This document shows positions 7,676 to 16,631 of a stretch of DNA of 64,000 nt, piece after piece. The stretch spans positions 1 through 64,000 of the forward strand of contig NZ_JAGXFK010000058.1 of NCBI RefSeq assembly GCF_024637375.1, in the 5' to 3' direction. How positions within the stretch are numbered: the stretch's first letter is position 1; every line of letters starts with the position of its first letter. A model generated the notes under the pieces. It was not told the DNA's origin. It did not search any database and saw nothing but the letters and a program-made list of their open reading frames with translations. The stretch comes from Sediminimonas sp. Its GTDB lineage: Bacteria; Pseudomonadota; Alphaproteobacteria; Rhodobacterales; Rhodobacteraceae. Both the position numbers and the translations under genes were made by a program.

Positions 7676-8931
7676 TTATCGGGCATAGGGGTTTTCGAGC
7701 GCCGGCAGAACCTTGCCCGCGCAGGTGCCGAATCCGATGGTGTAGCCATCGCCGTGGCAGCGCCCGTGCAGAGTGACGGTGTCGCCGTCCTCGATGAAGG
7801 CGCGTTGCTCGCCGGTATCGAGCGTGATCGGCTCCTTGCCGCCCCAGGAAAGTTCCAGCAGGCTGCCGCGCTGGTGCTTTTCGGCGCCCGAGATGGTGCC
7901 AGAGCCGAGCACGTCGCCCGGCGTCATCGGGCAGCCGCTGGTGGTGTGGTGCGCCAGTTGCTGGGCCGAGGAATAGTACATCTCGCGGTAATTGGTGCGG
8001 GCGATTTCGGACGCCTTGCCGCTTTCGGGGGCCAGCGTCACGGCGAGGTCGATGTCGTAGAGCATCGGCCCGGTGTCCTTGAGGTGGTCGAGCAGTTCGA
8101 CCTCGCGCGGCGGGCAGGGGGCGCGGAAGGGCTCCAACGCGGCGGCGGTGACGATCCAGGGGCTGATGGAGGTGGCGGTCGCCTTGGCCTGGAAGGGGCC
8201 GAGTGGCTGGTATTCCCAGGCCTGGATATCGCGCGCCGACCAGTCGTTGAGCAGCACGTAGCCGAAGATCATCGCGTCGGCCTCGTCCACCGTCACCGGG
8301 CCGTCGCCGGGCTGGCCGACGATGGCGCCCATCTCCAGCTCCAGATCGAAACGCCGGCAGGGCAGGAAGGCGGGTTTGTCGTGGTCGGGCGACTTGAGTT
8401 GTCCCCAGGGGCGGCGCACGTCGGTGCCCGAGACCACCACCGAGGAGGCGCGCCCGTTGTAGCCGATGGGGATGTGCAGCCAGTTGGGCGGCAACGCGTT
8501 TTCGGCGCCGCGGAACATGGTACCCACGTTGGTGGCGTGGTGGCGGCCGGCGTAAAAGTCGGTGAATTCCGACACGAGGACCGGCAGGTGCATCTCGGCC
8601 CGGCCTGCGGCACCAAAAGTGGCTCGGCCGCGGCGCGATCAGGGCTGCCCTCGCGCAGGATTTCGCTCAGCCGGGCGCGCAGGGCGGCCCACAGCTCGGG
8701 GCCTTCCTCCATCACCTCGTTCCAGAACGGCACGTCGAAAAGCGGCACCTCGGCCAGCGCGATCAGCCCGGCCTCCTCGGCGGCGCGGCAGTCGAGGATC
8801 ATGTCACCGATCGCCACCCCGCAGCGCGGGTCGAGCGTGTCGGTCGAGAACACCCCGTAGGGCAGGTTGTTGAGCGGGAACGGGTGGTCGGCGGCATTGG
8901 CCGCGGCCACCCAGGATTTGAGCAGGGTCAT
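7676..8931 (-). pseudogene. fahA: Fumarylacetoacetase with a single frameshift
   Basis: Fumarylacetoacetase hydrolyses fumarylacetoacetate to fumarate and acetoacetate, the last step of tyrosine/homogentisate catabolism. The N-terminal frame (from ATG 8931: MTLLKSWVAAANAADHPFPL) encodes about 113 residues up to EPLLVPQAG. The remainder (AEMHLPVLVSEFTDFYAGRH to ENPYAR) continues in another frame as a 305-residue ORF. The join falls at 8596-8606, where one base is missing in a short G run (CAGGCCGGGCCGAGATG). Restoring one G gives a full-length protein of about 418 residues with intact motifs such as YNGRASSVVVSGTDVRRPWG. Because everything else is intact, a sequencing error or a very recent mutation is more likely than old decay. 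Confidence 0.9.
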
Positions 8932-9009
8932 GTCGGTGTCCTTGTCAGGTCAGCGGGTGTGCCCCACCCTACGGCCGAACCGCGGGGCGGGGAAAGCCCT
9001 GGCGCGGGG

Positions 9010-10377
9010 TCACTTGCGGCCCGGCATGCCGTCGAACTTCTTTTCGATCCCATCCCAGCAGTGGATGTAGTCGTCCTGCAACGGCGCTTCGTTCGCGGCG
9101 AAGGCGGTCAGGTGCTGCGGGAAGCGGGTTTCGAACATAAACGACATGGTGTTGTCGAGCTTCTCGGGCTTGAGATCGGCGTTCGACGCCCCCTCGAACG
9201 CGTCGCGGTCGGGGCCGTGGGGCAGCATCATGTTGTGCAGGCTCAGGCCACCAGGGACGAAGCCCTGCGGCTTGGCGTCGTACTGGCCGTAGATGTTGCC
9301 CATCATCTCGGACATGATGTTCTTGTGATACCATGGCGGGCGGAAGGTATCTTCCATCACCATCCAGCGTTCGCGGAACAGCACGAAATCGATATTGGCG
9401 GTGCCCGGCACGCCCGAAGGCGCGGTCAGCACGGTAAAGATCGACGGGTCGGGGTGGTCGAACAGGATCGCGCCGATGGGGCAGTAATTGGTGAGGTCGT
9501 ATTTCACCGGCGCGTAGTTGCCGTGCCAGGCAACCACGTCGAGCGGGCTTTGCCCGATCTCGCAGGAATGGAACTGACCGCACCACTTGATCGTCAGCGT
9601 CGAGGGCGTCTCGCGGTCTTCGAAGGCGGCGACGGGGGTCTTGAAGTCGCGCCGGTTGGCCATGCAGTTGGCACCGATCGGGCCGCGGCCGGGCAGCTCG
9701 AACTTCTGACCGTAGTTTTCGCACACGAAGCCGCGGGCGGGGCCTTCCAGCACCTCGACCCGGTAGACCAGCCCGCGCGGGATGACGGCGATTTCCTGCG
9801 GGCCGATGTCGATGATGCCCAGTTCGGTGGCAAAGCGCAGCCGGCCTTCCTGCGGCACCACCAGCAATTCGCTGTCGGCGGAGAAGAAATAGGCATCCTC
9901 CATCGAGGCGGTGACCAGGTAGATGTGGCTGGCCATGCCGACCTGGGTGTTGACGTCGCCGGCGGTGGTCATGGTGCGCATGCCGGTGAGCCAGGTCAGT
10001 TGCGTGCCATCGCCGGGCAACGGCACCGGATCCCAGCGGTATTGCCCTAGGCTGATCACGTCGGGGTCGACATTGGGCGCCGATTTCCAGTGCGGCAGGT
10101 CGATCTTTTCATAGCGCGAGGAATGTTTCACGCTGGGTCGGATGCGGTAGCACCAGGTGCGTTCGTTCTGGTGGCTGGGCGCGGTGAAGGCGGTGCCGCT
10201 GAGTTGCTCGCCGTAGAGGCCGTAATTGCATTTCTGCGGGCTGTTCATCCCCTGCGGCAAGGCGCCGGGCAGCGCCTCGGTCTCGAAATCGTTGCCGAAG
10301 CCGGGCATGTAGCCCGGCGTCGTGCCGGTGGGGGTGGGGGCCTGGATGATGCTTTCGGGCACTGTATCGAGAGTCAT
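9010..10377 (-). CDS. hmgA: Homogentisate 1,2-dioxygenase
   Basis: A 455-residue non-haem iron dioxygenase that opens homogentisate to maleylacetoacetate. The N-terminus [19 protein letters not shown] and the C-terminal iron-ligand block [17 protein letters not shown] are diagnostic. Start ATG 10377 (MTLDTVPES) is used; the 603-residue track ORF extends across the marR gene and is not real. It heads the minus-strand unit hmgA-fahA-MBL-monooxygenase-DUF2783 and is divergent from a MarR regulator, sharing a 69-bp promoter region with a dyad operator. Confidence 0.97.
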   Translation of the reverse strand: MTLDTVPESIIQAPTPTGTTPGYMPGFGNDFETEALPGALPQGMNSPQKCNYGLYGEQLSGTAFTAPSHQNERTWCYRIRPSVKHSSRYEKIDLPHWKSAPNVDPDVISLGQYRWDPVPLPGDGTQLTWLTGMRTMTTAGDVNTQVGMASHIYLVTASMEDAYFFSADSELLVVPQEGRLRFATELGIIDIGPQEIAVIPRGLVYRVEVLEGPARGFVCENYGQKFELPGRGPIGANCMANRRDFKTPVAAFEDRETPSTLTIKWCGQFHSCEIGQSPLDVVAWHGNYAPVKYDLTNYCPIGAILFDHPDPSIFTVLTAPSGVPGTANIDFVLFRERWMVMEDTFRPPWYHKNIMSEMMGNIYGQYDAKPQGFVPGGLSLHNMMLPHGPDRDAFEGASNADLKPEKLDNTMSFMFETRFPQHLTAFAANEAPLQDDYIHCWDGIEKKFDGMPGRK

Positions 10378-10402
10378 GGCGTCTCCTCCTTTGTTGCTTG
10401 CG

Positions 10403-10431
10403 TTGTTAACGGTTGTTTTTGTAACTAACAA
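10403..10431. promoter_or_regulatory. Candidate MarR operator between hmgA and marR
   Basis: The AT-rich core TTGTTA-N17-TAACAA lies in the short divergent intergenic region, with GTTAAC and GTAACTAAC inside it. It contrasts sharply with the surrounding GC-rich DNA. MarR-type regulators normally bind such dyads overlapping both divergent promoters. The exact half-sites are uncertain. Confidence 0.5.
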
Positions 10432-10446
10432 GGGCAGGAGGCTCAC

Positions 10447-10887
10447 ATGAACGGCGATGACGATTTCGATCTGCAGGATTTCCTGCCCTATCTTCTCAAT
10501 CAGGCGGCCGAGGAAAGCAGCCTGGCCTTTCAGCAGATATACAAGGACCGCTACGGCATGTTGCGCACCGAGTGGCGGGTGTTGTTCCATCTTGGCCTTT
10601 ACGGGCGCATGACCGCGCGCGAGATTGGCCGCATGTCCAAGATGCACAAGACCAAGATCAGCCGCGCGGTGGCGAAACTGGCTGAACGCCGGTTCCTGAC
10701 CCGCCGGCGCGATGTCGACGACCGACGGCTTGAATACCTCGAACTCACGGCGGCGGGGCAGCGCGCCTATCGCGACCTGCGCGGCGTGGCGATGGCATAC
10801 GATGCAAACCTGGCGGCGCAATTTTCGCCGCGCGACGTGGCGACGCTCAAGCGGATGCTGCAGGCGCTTGCCGGGGGCGCGGAATGA
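10447..10887 (+). CDS. MarR-family transcriptional regulator
   Basis: A 146-residue MarR regulator with a winged helix-turn-helix at about residues 50-115 ([20 protein letters not shown], followed by the wing [18 protein letters not shown]). It is divergent from hmgA and its AGGAGG ribosome site overlaps the end of the putative operator. The arrangement suggests it represses the homogentisate unit and responds to a pathway intermediate, as HpaR/HmgR-type regulators do. Its stop overlaps the start of the downstream EamA transporter by 4 bases, so it may co-regulate that gene. Confidence 0.9.
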   Translation: MNGDDDFDLQDFLPYLLNQAAEESSLAFQQIYKDRYGMLRTEWRVLFHLGLYGRMTAREIGRMSKMHKTKISRAVAKLAERRFLTRRRDVDDRRLEYLELTAAGQRAYRDLRGVAMAYDANLAAQFSPRDVATLKRMLQALAGGAE

Positions 10888-11750
10888 GCGACCAGGCCAA
10901 GGGGCTCATGATCACCACGCTGGCGGTGCTGATGGTGGTGCCCGATTCGCTGTTCGTGCGGCTGATCGGGGCCGATGCGCTGGTGATCGCGTTCTGGCGT
11001 GGCGTGGTATCGGGCGGGCTGATCCTGCTGGGGGTGCTGGTTTGGCAAGGCGTGCAGCCCTACCGCGCGTTGCCCGGCACCGGGGTCAGCGGGGCGATCT
11101 ACGTGCTGGCGGTGGGCGCGGCGGGGGTGCTGTTCCCGCTTGCCGTCAGCCTGACCAGCGTTGCCAACGTGGTGTTCATCATCGCCGCGCTGCCGGTTTT
11201 CGCGGCGCTTTATTCGCGCATCTTCCTGGGCGAGGCGATATCGCGGCGCATGGTGCTGACGATGATCGCGGTGGCGGTGGGGCTGGCGATTCTGGGCTAT
11301 GGCTCGGCCGAGACGCGCGGCGCGCACTGGACGGGCGATGTGACGGCGCTGGGGGTGGCGGCGCTGTTCGCGGCGGGGCTGACCGCAGCGCGCAAGGTGC
11401 GCCGCGTGTCCATGGTGGCGGCGGTGCCGGTAGGCTACCTGGGCGCCTCGGCGTTGCTGTGGCCTTTCGTGGACCCGCTAAGCATTCCCGATGGGCAATG
11501 GCACCTTGTCGCCTTTCACGGCGCCTTCATCGCCGGCAGTTCGATGGGGCTGGCGCTGGGTCCGCGTTACATCCCCTCGCCCGAAGTGGGGCTGCTGATC
11601 TTGCTGGAATCGGTGCTGGCACCGCTGCTGGCATGGATGGTGGTGGGCGAGGATCCGGGGCCCTATGCCCTGGTCGGCGGCGCGGTGGTGATCGGGGCGC
11701 TGGCAGTGTCGAACGCGGTGGCGCTGAGCCGGCGGAAAGGGCGGGTTTGA
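10884..11750 (+). CDS. DMT-superfamily (EamA) transporter, translationally coupled to MarR
   Basis: A 288-residue inner-membrane protein with about ten helices in two EamA repeats. Landmarks include [20 protein letters not shown] in the first repeat and [19 protein letters not shown] in the second. The ATG overlaps the marR stop as ATGA. Members export amino acids, metabolites or toxic compounds. Coupling to the MarR gene suggests efflux of an aromatic or its metabolite, but the substrate is unknown. Confidence 0.88.
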   Translation: MSDQAKGLMITTLAVLMVVPDSLFVRLIGADALVIAFWRGVVSGGLILLGVLVWQGVQPYRALPGTGVSGAIYVLAVGAAGVLFPLAVSLTSVANVVFIIAALPVFAALYSRIFLGEAISRRMVLTMIAVAVGLAILGYGSAETRGAHWTGDVTALGVAALFAAGLTAARKVRRVSMVAAVPVGYLGASALLWPFVDPLSIPDGQWHLVAFHGAFIAGSSMGLALGPRYIPSPEVGLLILLESVLAPLLAWMVVGEDPGPYALVGGAVVIGALAVSNAVALSRRKGRV

Positions 11751-11819
11751 GCACGTTGCAGGCATTGCCCCTGCCCGGGAACGGAGTCCCCTCCGCTCGC
11801 ATGGCGCCCTTGGAGGCGC

Positions 11820-12629
11820 TCAGAAATCCACGCTGACGCCGGGCAGGTTCAGTGCCTTGATCAGGTCGCGCAATTCTTGCCGGGCAGCGACGTTGGAGAT
11901 GTTGAGCTGCTTGACGCCCACGTCCTTGAGATCGAGCAGCGTCAGCCCGCGCGGAAACAACTCGCGGAACACCACCCGTTCGTGAAAGCCCGGCGCGGTG
12001 CGAAAGCCGATTCGCCTGGCCAGGTGATCGAGCGCGGCACCCATCTTCTGCTTGTTGACCATCTGCTGAGCGCCCAGCCGGTTGCGCACCACCACCCAGT
12101 CGATGGGTTTCAGCCCCGCCTGGGCGCGCAGTTGCCGGGCATTCCAGACCATCTCGGAATACACCGAGGGGCCGAGGATCTTCTGCCCGTCCGAATCGAC
12201 ATGCGCCAGCAGGTCGAAATCGATGAAGCTGTCGTTGAGCGGCGTAATCAGCGTGTCGGCCAGGCTGTGGGCGACCTGGCTCAGTCGTGTGTGCGAGCCG
12301 GGGCAGTCGATGACGATGAAGTCGCAGGCGGTTTCCATCTCGCCGATGGCCGCCGAAAGGCGATGGTCGTAGATGTTCTCGCCCGGTTTCAGATCGTCCT
12401 GCTGGGCCTCGGGCAATTCGTGATATTGCGCCGATGGCAGGTCGATGCCGTTGTCGGCGATGAATTTCTCGCGGTTGGCGGCATAGCGCGCGAAGGTTTT
12501 CTGGCGCAGGTCCAGGTCCAGCGCGCCGACCGCGTGCCCCAGCCGCGCCAGCGCCGTGGCGGTGTGCATCGAGACGGTGGACTTGCCCGCGCCGCCCTTT
12601 TCATTTCCAACCACGATGATATGCGCCAT
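11820..12629 (-). CDS. mipZ: Division-site positioning ATPase MipZ
   Basis: A 269-residue ParA/MinD-family ATPase. It has the deviant Walker A motif NEKGGAGKST near the N-terminus, LDLDLRQKTFARY, and IDCPGSHTRLS as the Walker B/switch region. The combination DLRQ, TPLNDSFIDFDLL and the C-terminal FRELFPRGLTLLDL matches MipZ rather than a plasmid ParA. MipZ forms a gradient from the poles with ParB and inhibits FtsZ away from midcell in alphaproteobacteria. ATG 12629 (MAHIIVVGNEKGG) is used; the longer track ORF runs into intergenic DNA. No parB partner is nearby. Confidence 0.93.
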   Translation of the reverse strand: MAHIIVVGNEKGGAGKSTVSMHTATALARLGHAVGALDLDLRQKTFARYAANREKFIADNGIDLPSAQYHELPEAQQDDLKPGENIYDHRLSAAIGEMETACDFIVIDCPGSHTRLSQVAHSLADTLITPLNDSFIDFDLLAHVDSDGQKILGPSVYSEMVWNARQLRAQAGLKPIDWVVVRNRLGAQQMVNKQKMGAALDHLARRIGFRTAPGFHERVVFRELFPRGLTLLDLKDVGVKQLNISNVAARQELRDLIKALNLPGVSVDF

Positions 12630-12759
12630 GCGTCCCCGTCCCCCATATCGCCTTGTTAGCGGCGTTTTCCACAGGATATTGTGGCGCGGCGGATTTGCAA
12701 AGCCCCCACGCGCGCAGGGCTTCATTGGCAGGTGTCGCGGCGATTTGGAAGGGGCCGCG

Positions 12760-12793
12760 ACCTCCGGCGGGAGTATTCGGGGCAAGATGAAGC
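12760..12793 (-). repeat. Dispersed gene-end repeat, type 1 (copy after rpmE)
   Basis: ACCTCCGGCGGGAGTATTC then GGGGCAAGATGAAG. It lies just beyond the rpmE terminator, in the gap before mipZ, in the same orientation relative to the upstream minus-strand gene as the fahA and ffh copies. Confidence 0.8.
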
Positions 12794-12810
12794 CACAGTG
12801 CGCAGGAATG

Positions 12811-12840
12811 AAAACCCCCGCGCCGTGGGGGGCGCGGGGG
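12811..12840 (-). terminator. Rho-independent terminator after rpmE
   Basis: On the minus strand CCCCCGCGCC-CCCCAC-GGCGCGGGGG forms a 10-bp stem followed by TTTT. It lies 30 bases past the rpmE stop and would end the ffh-rpsP-rimM-trmD-rplS-rpmE unit. Confidence 0.85.
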
Positions 12841-12870
12841 ATTGCATTGTCACGACGAGTAGCGGGCTTA

Positions 12871-13092
12871 TCAGAAGCCGAGGCCCGCGTACTTGTTCTT
12901 GAACTTCGACACGCGTCCGCCGGTGTCCATCAGGCGCGAGGACCCGCCCGTCCAGGCCGGGTGCGAGGTGGGGTCCACGTCGAGCGTCATCATGTCGCCC
13001 TCGGCGCCCCAGGTAGAGCGGACCTGGAACACGGTGCCGTCGGTCATCTTGACGTCGATCATGTGGTAATCGGGGTGGATGCCTTGTTTCAT
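12871..13092 (-). CDS. rpmE: 50S ribosomal protein L31
   Basis: A 73-residue L31 protein ([19 protein letters not shown] ... [16 protein letters not shown]). It lacks the CxxC zinc-binding cysteines of E. coli L31, so it is the zinc-independent C-minus form. It follows rplS by 11 bases as the last gene of the operon. Confidence 0.97.
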   Translation of the reverse strand: MKQGIHPDYHMIDVKMTDGTVFQVRSTWGAEGDMMTLDVDPTSHPAWTGGSSRLMDTGGRVSKFKNKYAGLGF

Positions 13093-13103
13093 CGGTCCGA
13101 TCC

Positions 13104-13487
13104 TTATGCCTTGGCGCCCGAGAGCGGCTTGTAGTGGGTATCCTCGGCGATGCGGGCGGATTTGCCCCGGCGCGAGCGCAGGTAGTAGAGCTTGGCGCGG
13201 CGCACGCGGCCGCGGCGTACCACTGTGATGTTTTCGATGTTGGTCGAGTAGAGCGGGAACACCCGTTCCACGCCCTCGCCGAACGAGATCTTGCGCACCG
13301 TGAAGGCGCCGGCGACGCCCTTGCCGTTCTTGCGGCTGATGCACACGCCTTCGAAGTTCTGCACCCGGGTGCGCGTGCCTTCGGTCACCTTGTAGCCGAC
13401 GCGGATGGTGTCGCCGGCCTTGAAGTCGGGAATTTCCTTCCCGAGGGAGGCGATGTGTTCCGCCTCCAGTTCTGCGATCAGGTCCAT
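13104..13487 (-). CDS. rplS: 50S ribosomal protein L19
   Basis: A 127-residue L19 with the family core [19 protein letters not shown] and [13 protein letters not shown]. The start is taken as ATG 13487 ([12 protein letters not shown]), which has AGGAG 9 bases upstream; the track ORF begins at an in-frame GTG 3 codons earlier that is too close to that ribosome site. L19 sits at the 30S-50S interface. It is in the conserved trmD-rplS order. Confidence 0.96.
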   Translation of the reverse strand: MDLIAELEAEHIASLGKEIPDFKAGDTIRVGYKVTEGTRTRVQNFEGVCISRKNGKGVAGAFTVRKISFGEGVERVFPLYSTNIENITVVRRGRVRRAKLYYLRSRRGKSARIAEDTHYKPLSGAKA

Positions 13488-13541
13488 CTGATCCACTCCT
13501 GACTATGCTTGCGGTTTGGCCCGCAAAGTTGATGCGCGTCC

Positions 13542-14393
13542 TCAGAGCTCTTGGTCTTCTTCCGGGTCCCTATCGTGGTCGTCACAATAAGCCCGCCAGA
13601 GATCAGGTCGGCGTTGCTTGGTCAGCCTTTCGGCCATGGCCCGGCGCCAGTCGGTTATGTTCGCGTGGTGGCCCGACAGAAGAACATCGGGAACCGCGCG
13701 CCCCTTCCAGACGGCCGGTTTCGTGTACTGGGGGTGTTCAAGCAGGTGGTCTGAAAAGGATTCCTCTTCGGTCGATGCCTGATTCCCGAGCACGCGGGGT
13801 ATAAGCCGGACCGCGGCATCAATCAAGGCCTGTGCGGCGATCTCGCCGCCGGTGAGAACGAAATCGCCCAGGCTGACCTCGTCGATGTCGTAGGCGTCGA
13901 GCACACGCTGATCGACGCCCTCAAACCGTCCGCACAGCAGCGTCACGCCGTCGGCGCGCGCCAGCCGCCGTGCCTGCGCCTGGTCGAAGCGGCGACCGCG
14001 GGGGCTGAGATAAATCACCGGCCAGTCGCCGCGAGCGCGGCTTGCGGCCTGGTCGAGCGCCGCCCCCAGCACATCGGGGCGCAGCACCATGCCGGCGCCG
14101 CCGCCGGTGGGCGTGTCGTCGACATTGCGGTGCGGGCCGACGCCGAAGGGCCGCAGGTCGATCGTGTCGAGCGCCCAAAGCCCCTCGCGCAGGGCACGCC
14201 CCGTGAGGCTTTCACCCAGAACGCCCGGAAAGGCCTGCGGAAACAGGGTAAGCACCTGCGCCGTCCAGACCCCGGCCAGCGGGTCGGGGTCGCCGATCAA
14301 ATCGCGCGGGCGGCGGGTGGCGGCGATCGATTTGCGCCCGTGCGAGCGGGCGGTCCGGCCGCCGCCTGTGCCGCCGTCGCCGCCGCCGGTCAT
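13542..14393 (-). CDS. trmD: tRNA (guanine37-N1)-methyltransferase
   Basis: A 283-residue SPOUT-class methyltransferase that methylates G37 of tRNAs reading CNN codons and prevents +1 frameshifting. The trefoil-knot motifs are visible: [26 protein letters not shown] and [17 protein letters not shown]. About 46 residues precede the catalytic core ([14 protein letters not shown]), a basic extension. The ATG overlaps the upstream sulfotransferase-like gene as ATGA, and this start gives the extension. The large 433-residue track ORF runs antisense-free into that gene and is not used. Confidence 0.95.
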   Translation of the reverse strand: MTGGGDGGTGGGRTARSHGRKSIAATRRPRDLIGDPDPLAGVWTAQVLTLFPQAFPGVLGESLTGRALREGLWALDTIDLRPFGVGPHRNVDDTPTGGGAGMVLRPDVLGAALDQAASRARGDWPVIYLSPRGRRFDQAQARRLARADGVTLLCGRFEGVDQRVLDAYDIDEVSLGDFVLTGGEIAAQALIDAAVRLIPRVLGNQASTEEESFSDHLLEHPQYTKPAVWKGRAVPDVLLSGHHANITDWRRAMAERLTKQRRPDLWRAYCDDHDRDPEEDQEL

Positions 14394-15205
14394 GCCGGGA
14401 ACCCCCGGCTGCCGGTGCCACGGGCCATGACGGCCTTCTTTGCCGCGGTCAGCGCCGCCTTGTCGAGCCCCGCGCGGTTGAGCCGCAGCAACTCGTCGGC
14501 GACCTCCGCGCCAAGCGCGCGGTTGGCCGGCGGCAGCGGGGTGAGCGCGGCGCGCAAGTCCGCGCCGGGCTGCATGAGGTCCAGCAGCGGCTCCAGCGGG
14601 CCGAGGCGCAGGTCGGCGCAGGCTTCCAGCGGGGTGGCGTGCACCCGGTGCGGCGCGGGCACCGCGGCACTGACGGCGGCAACGTCGGCTTCGAGGTCGG
14701 CATGCGGCAGGTAGGCGGCGCGGTAGCTGTCGAAATCGTCGGTCATGCGGGTAGCGCGCAAGTGCTGCCAGTAGCACGAGCGCAGCCAGCTTTCGCGCTC
14801 GCGGGTCGAGAAGTGGAAGTCGATGAGCGCATCCGGCAGGCATTCGCCGGTGACCTCGGCAAAGCGGGCCATGATCGCCGGCGTCACCGAGTACCGCCTG
14901 AGCCCATGCCGCCCCGGCATGTGGCCGGCGAGGTTCTCCGAACTGATCACCACCGGGCGCGGGTCGTCGGCGTCAAGCCCGGCGAGGAACTGCGCCAGTT
15001 CGAAGGCGAACAACGCCGCGTCGAGCGGGTCGCCGCCGTGCTTGCCGCCCGCCGACATGCCGCGCGCGGCACCGCACACGCCGGGGATGTCGCGGTGGGT
15101 GAAGACGCGGAATTCGCGCGCCAGCCGCTTGCCGTTGCGGCGCAGCGTCTGCTGCACGCTGCTGGTGCCGGTCTTGTGAAACCCCGCGTGCGCGATCAGT
15201 CGCAT
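14390..15205 (-). CDS. Sulfotransferase-like P-loop protein inserted between rimM and trmD
   Basis: A 271-residue protein beginning MRLIAHAGFHKTGTSSVQ, a 5'-phosphosulfate-binding-loop-like motif of the sulfotransferase superfamily. A central VISSENLAGH and the arginine-rich HFSTRERESWLRSCYW resemble the 3'-phosphate-binding region. It starts 1 base after the rimM stop and its stop overlaps the trmD ATG, so it is embedded in the operon. The acceptor is unknown. It could instead act on another nucleotide-activated donor, so only the superfamily is claimed. Confidence 0.72.
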   Translation of the reverse strand: MRLIAHAGFHKTGTSSVQQTLRRNGKRLAREFRVFTHRDIPGVCGAARGMSAGGKHGGDPLDAALFAFELAQFLAGLDADDPRPVVISSENLAGHMPGRHGLRRYSVTPAIMARFAEVTGECLPDALIDFHFSTRERESWLRSCYWQHLRATRMTDDFDSYRAAYLPHADLEADVAAVSAAVPAPHRVHATPLEACADLRLGPLEPLLDLMQPGADLRAALTPLPPANRALGAEVADELLRLNRAGLDKAALTAAKKAVMARGTGSRGFPA

Positions 15206-15206
15206 C

Positions 15207-15755
15207 TCAGAACAGCCCCTCGGGCGGGTCGGCGACGATGCGCCCGGCGGCCAGATCGACGGTGGGCACGGCGGCGCGGGTGAAGGGCAGCAGCACCGTG
15301 TCGGTGTGCCCCGGCGCGTGAACCTCCAGCAAGTCGCCGGCGCCATGATCGTGCACCGCGCGCACCCGACCCAGCGTGGCGCCGCCGGTATCGACCACCT
15401 CCAGCCCGATCAGGTCGACGTGGTAGAACTCGTCGTCGGGAAGCGCCGGCAGGCGCGCGCGCGGCACGTAAAGGCGCACGCCGCGCAGCGCCTCGGCCGC
15501 CTCGCGGGTTTCGACGCCGCTGAGGCGCACGGCGAACCCGTTCTTGACCGGGCGTTCGACCTGGATATCGAACGCGATCTCGCCGTTCTCGGTGAGCAGC
15601 GGCGCGTAGTCGGCGATGTCGTCGGGCCGGGCGGTGAAGCATTTCAGCCGCACCTCGCCATGGACGCCGAAAGCGCCGGCGATGGCGCCCACGCAGATCA
15701 TCGGATCGCCGGTCGCGGCGGTGCCGCCGCTGCCCTGGTCGTCGCTGCCGGTCAT
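15207..15755 (-). CDS. rimM: Ribosome maturation factor RimM
   Basis: A 182-residue 30S assembly factor that binds S19 and helps mature the 16S 3' domain. The N-terminal RimM domain starts [19 protein letters not shown]; the PRC-barrel domain follows ([16 protein letters not shown] ... [19 protein letters not shown]). It lies between rpsP and trmD in the conserved order, separated from rpsP by a strong hairpin. Confidence 0.95.
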   Translation of the reverse strand: MTGSDDQGSGGTAATGDPMICVGAIAGAFGVHGEVRLKCFTARPDDIADYAPLLTENGEIAFDIQVERPVKNGFAVRLSGVETREAAEALRGVRLYVPRARLPALPDDEFYHVDLIGLEVVDTGGATLGRVRAVHDHGAGDLLEVHAPGHTDTVLLPFTRAAVPTVDLAAGRIVADPPEGLF

Positions 15756-15774
15756 GTGGTTTCCCCAGTGAGTG

Positions 15775-15801
15775 CCCCGCCGCGCGAAAGGCGCGGCGGG
15801 G
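15775..15801 (-). other. rpsP-rimM intercistronic hairpin
   Basis: CCCCGCCGCGC-GAAAG-GCGCGGCGGGG gives an 11-bp stem in the 53-bp gap. There is no U-tract. It probably attenuates or stabilises, giving more S16 than RimM. This function is inferred. Confidence 0.7.
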
Positions 15802-15808
15802 GCGCGGG

Positions 15809-16186
15809 TTACGCCTCGGCCTCGGCCTCGTCGCTGGCGCCGGCGGCTTCGGCGGCCTTGGCGGCTTTCGCCTCGGTGCGCTCCTGCGCTTTCTTGCCGG
15901 GCGCGCCTTTCTTGAGGTTGGCGCGCTGTTTCTTCTCGACCACGCCGGCGGCTTCGAGGAAACGCGAGATGCGGTCGGTGGGCTGGGCGCCCTGGTCGAG
16001 CCAGTGCTTGATGCGCTCGACATCCATTTTCACGCGCTCCTCGCTGTCCTTGGGCAACAGCGGGTTGTAGGTGCCCAGTCGCTCCAGGAAGCGCCCGTCG
16101 CGGGGCATGCGGCTGTCGGCGGCGACGATGCGGTAGAAGGGGCGTTTCTTGCTGCCGGCACGGGCGAGGCGGATTTTCATGGCCAT
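15809..16186 (-). CDS. rpsP: 30S ribosomal protein S16
   Basis: A 125-residue S16 with the typical start [18 protein letters not shown] and [11 protein letters not shown] low-complexity Ala/Glu/Lys tail of about 40 residues (from about residue 88) is an extension beyond the core of about 80 residues, common in alphaproteobacteria. The start is MAMKIRL at 16186, with GGAGAAA upstream. Confidence 0.97.
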   Translation of the reverse strand: MAMKIRLARAGSKKRPFYRIVAADSRMPRDGRFLERLGTYNPLLPKDSEERVKMDVERIKHWLDQGAQPTDRISRFLEAAGVVEKKQRANLKKGAPGKKAQERTEAKAAKAAEAAGASDEAEAEA

Positions 16187-16236
16187 TGGTGTTTCTCCTT
16201 TGTGAATGGCGTTTGACAGAGTGTCGGTGGTCGGGG

Positions 16237-16533
16237 TCAGGATTGGTGGCTCTGGTGGTGGTGGATCACCTCGGCGATGATGAAGTTGAGGAACTTGCGG
16301 GCGAATTCGGGATCGAGATCGGCGGCTTTCGCCAACTCTTCGAGCCGGGCGATCTGTTGCTCTTCGCGCGCCGGGTCGGAGGGCGGCAGCTCGTGATGCG
16401 CCTTGAGCCGGCCCACCGCCTGGGTGTGCTTGAACCGCTCGGCCAGGGTATAGACGAGGATCGCGTCGAGCCTGTCGATGCTGTCGCGGTGATCGGCCAG
16501 CAGGGCCGCGGCGCGGGTGGCGTCATCGGTCAT
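16237..16533 (-). CDS. Chorismate mutase (AroQ type)
   Basis: A 98-residue all-helical AroQ-class protein that isomerises chorismate to prephenate for tyrosine and phenylalanine synthesis. The family pattern is present: [39 protein letters not shown] and [18 protein letters not shown] 16533 (MTDDATRAA) is used; the track ORF adds 17 unlikely residues. It is a monofunctional enzyme in the ribosomal operon and would supply prephenate for the tyrA gene at 26.9 kb. Confidence 0.9.
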   Translation of the reverse strand: MTDDATRAAALLADHRDSIDRLDAILVYTLAERFKHTQAVGRLKAHHELPPSDPAREEQQIARLEELAKAADLDPEFARKFLNFIIAEVIHHHQSHQS

Positions 16534-16631
16534 GGCGGTGCTCCGGACCGGCGAAATCGCCGGACTGCAAGATGTCGGTATCACGTCGGTATCGCATCGG
16601 TGCGCGACGCGGCGTGCGGATCGAGGGCGTG

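Noticed and set aside
8596-8606. Programmed ribosomal frameshift in fahA
   Set aside because: There is no slippery heptamer with a downstream structure, and fumarylacetoacetases are not known to use frameshifting; an indel is simpler.
6593-8860. 755-residue plus-strand ORF opposite the MBL and fahA genes
   Set aside because: Low-complexity antisense translation; the minus-strand proteins are recognisable families.
9010-10821. 603-residue form of homogentisate dioxygenase
   Set aside because: The extra N-terminus is antisense to marR and lacks similarity to the family; ATG 10377 gives the expected length.
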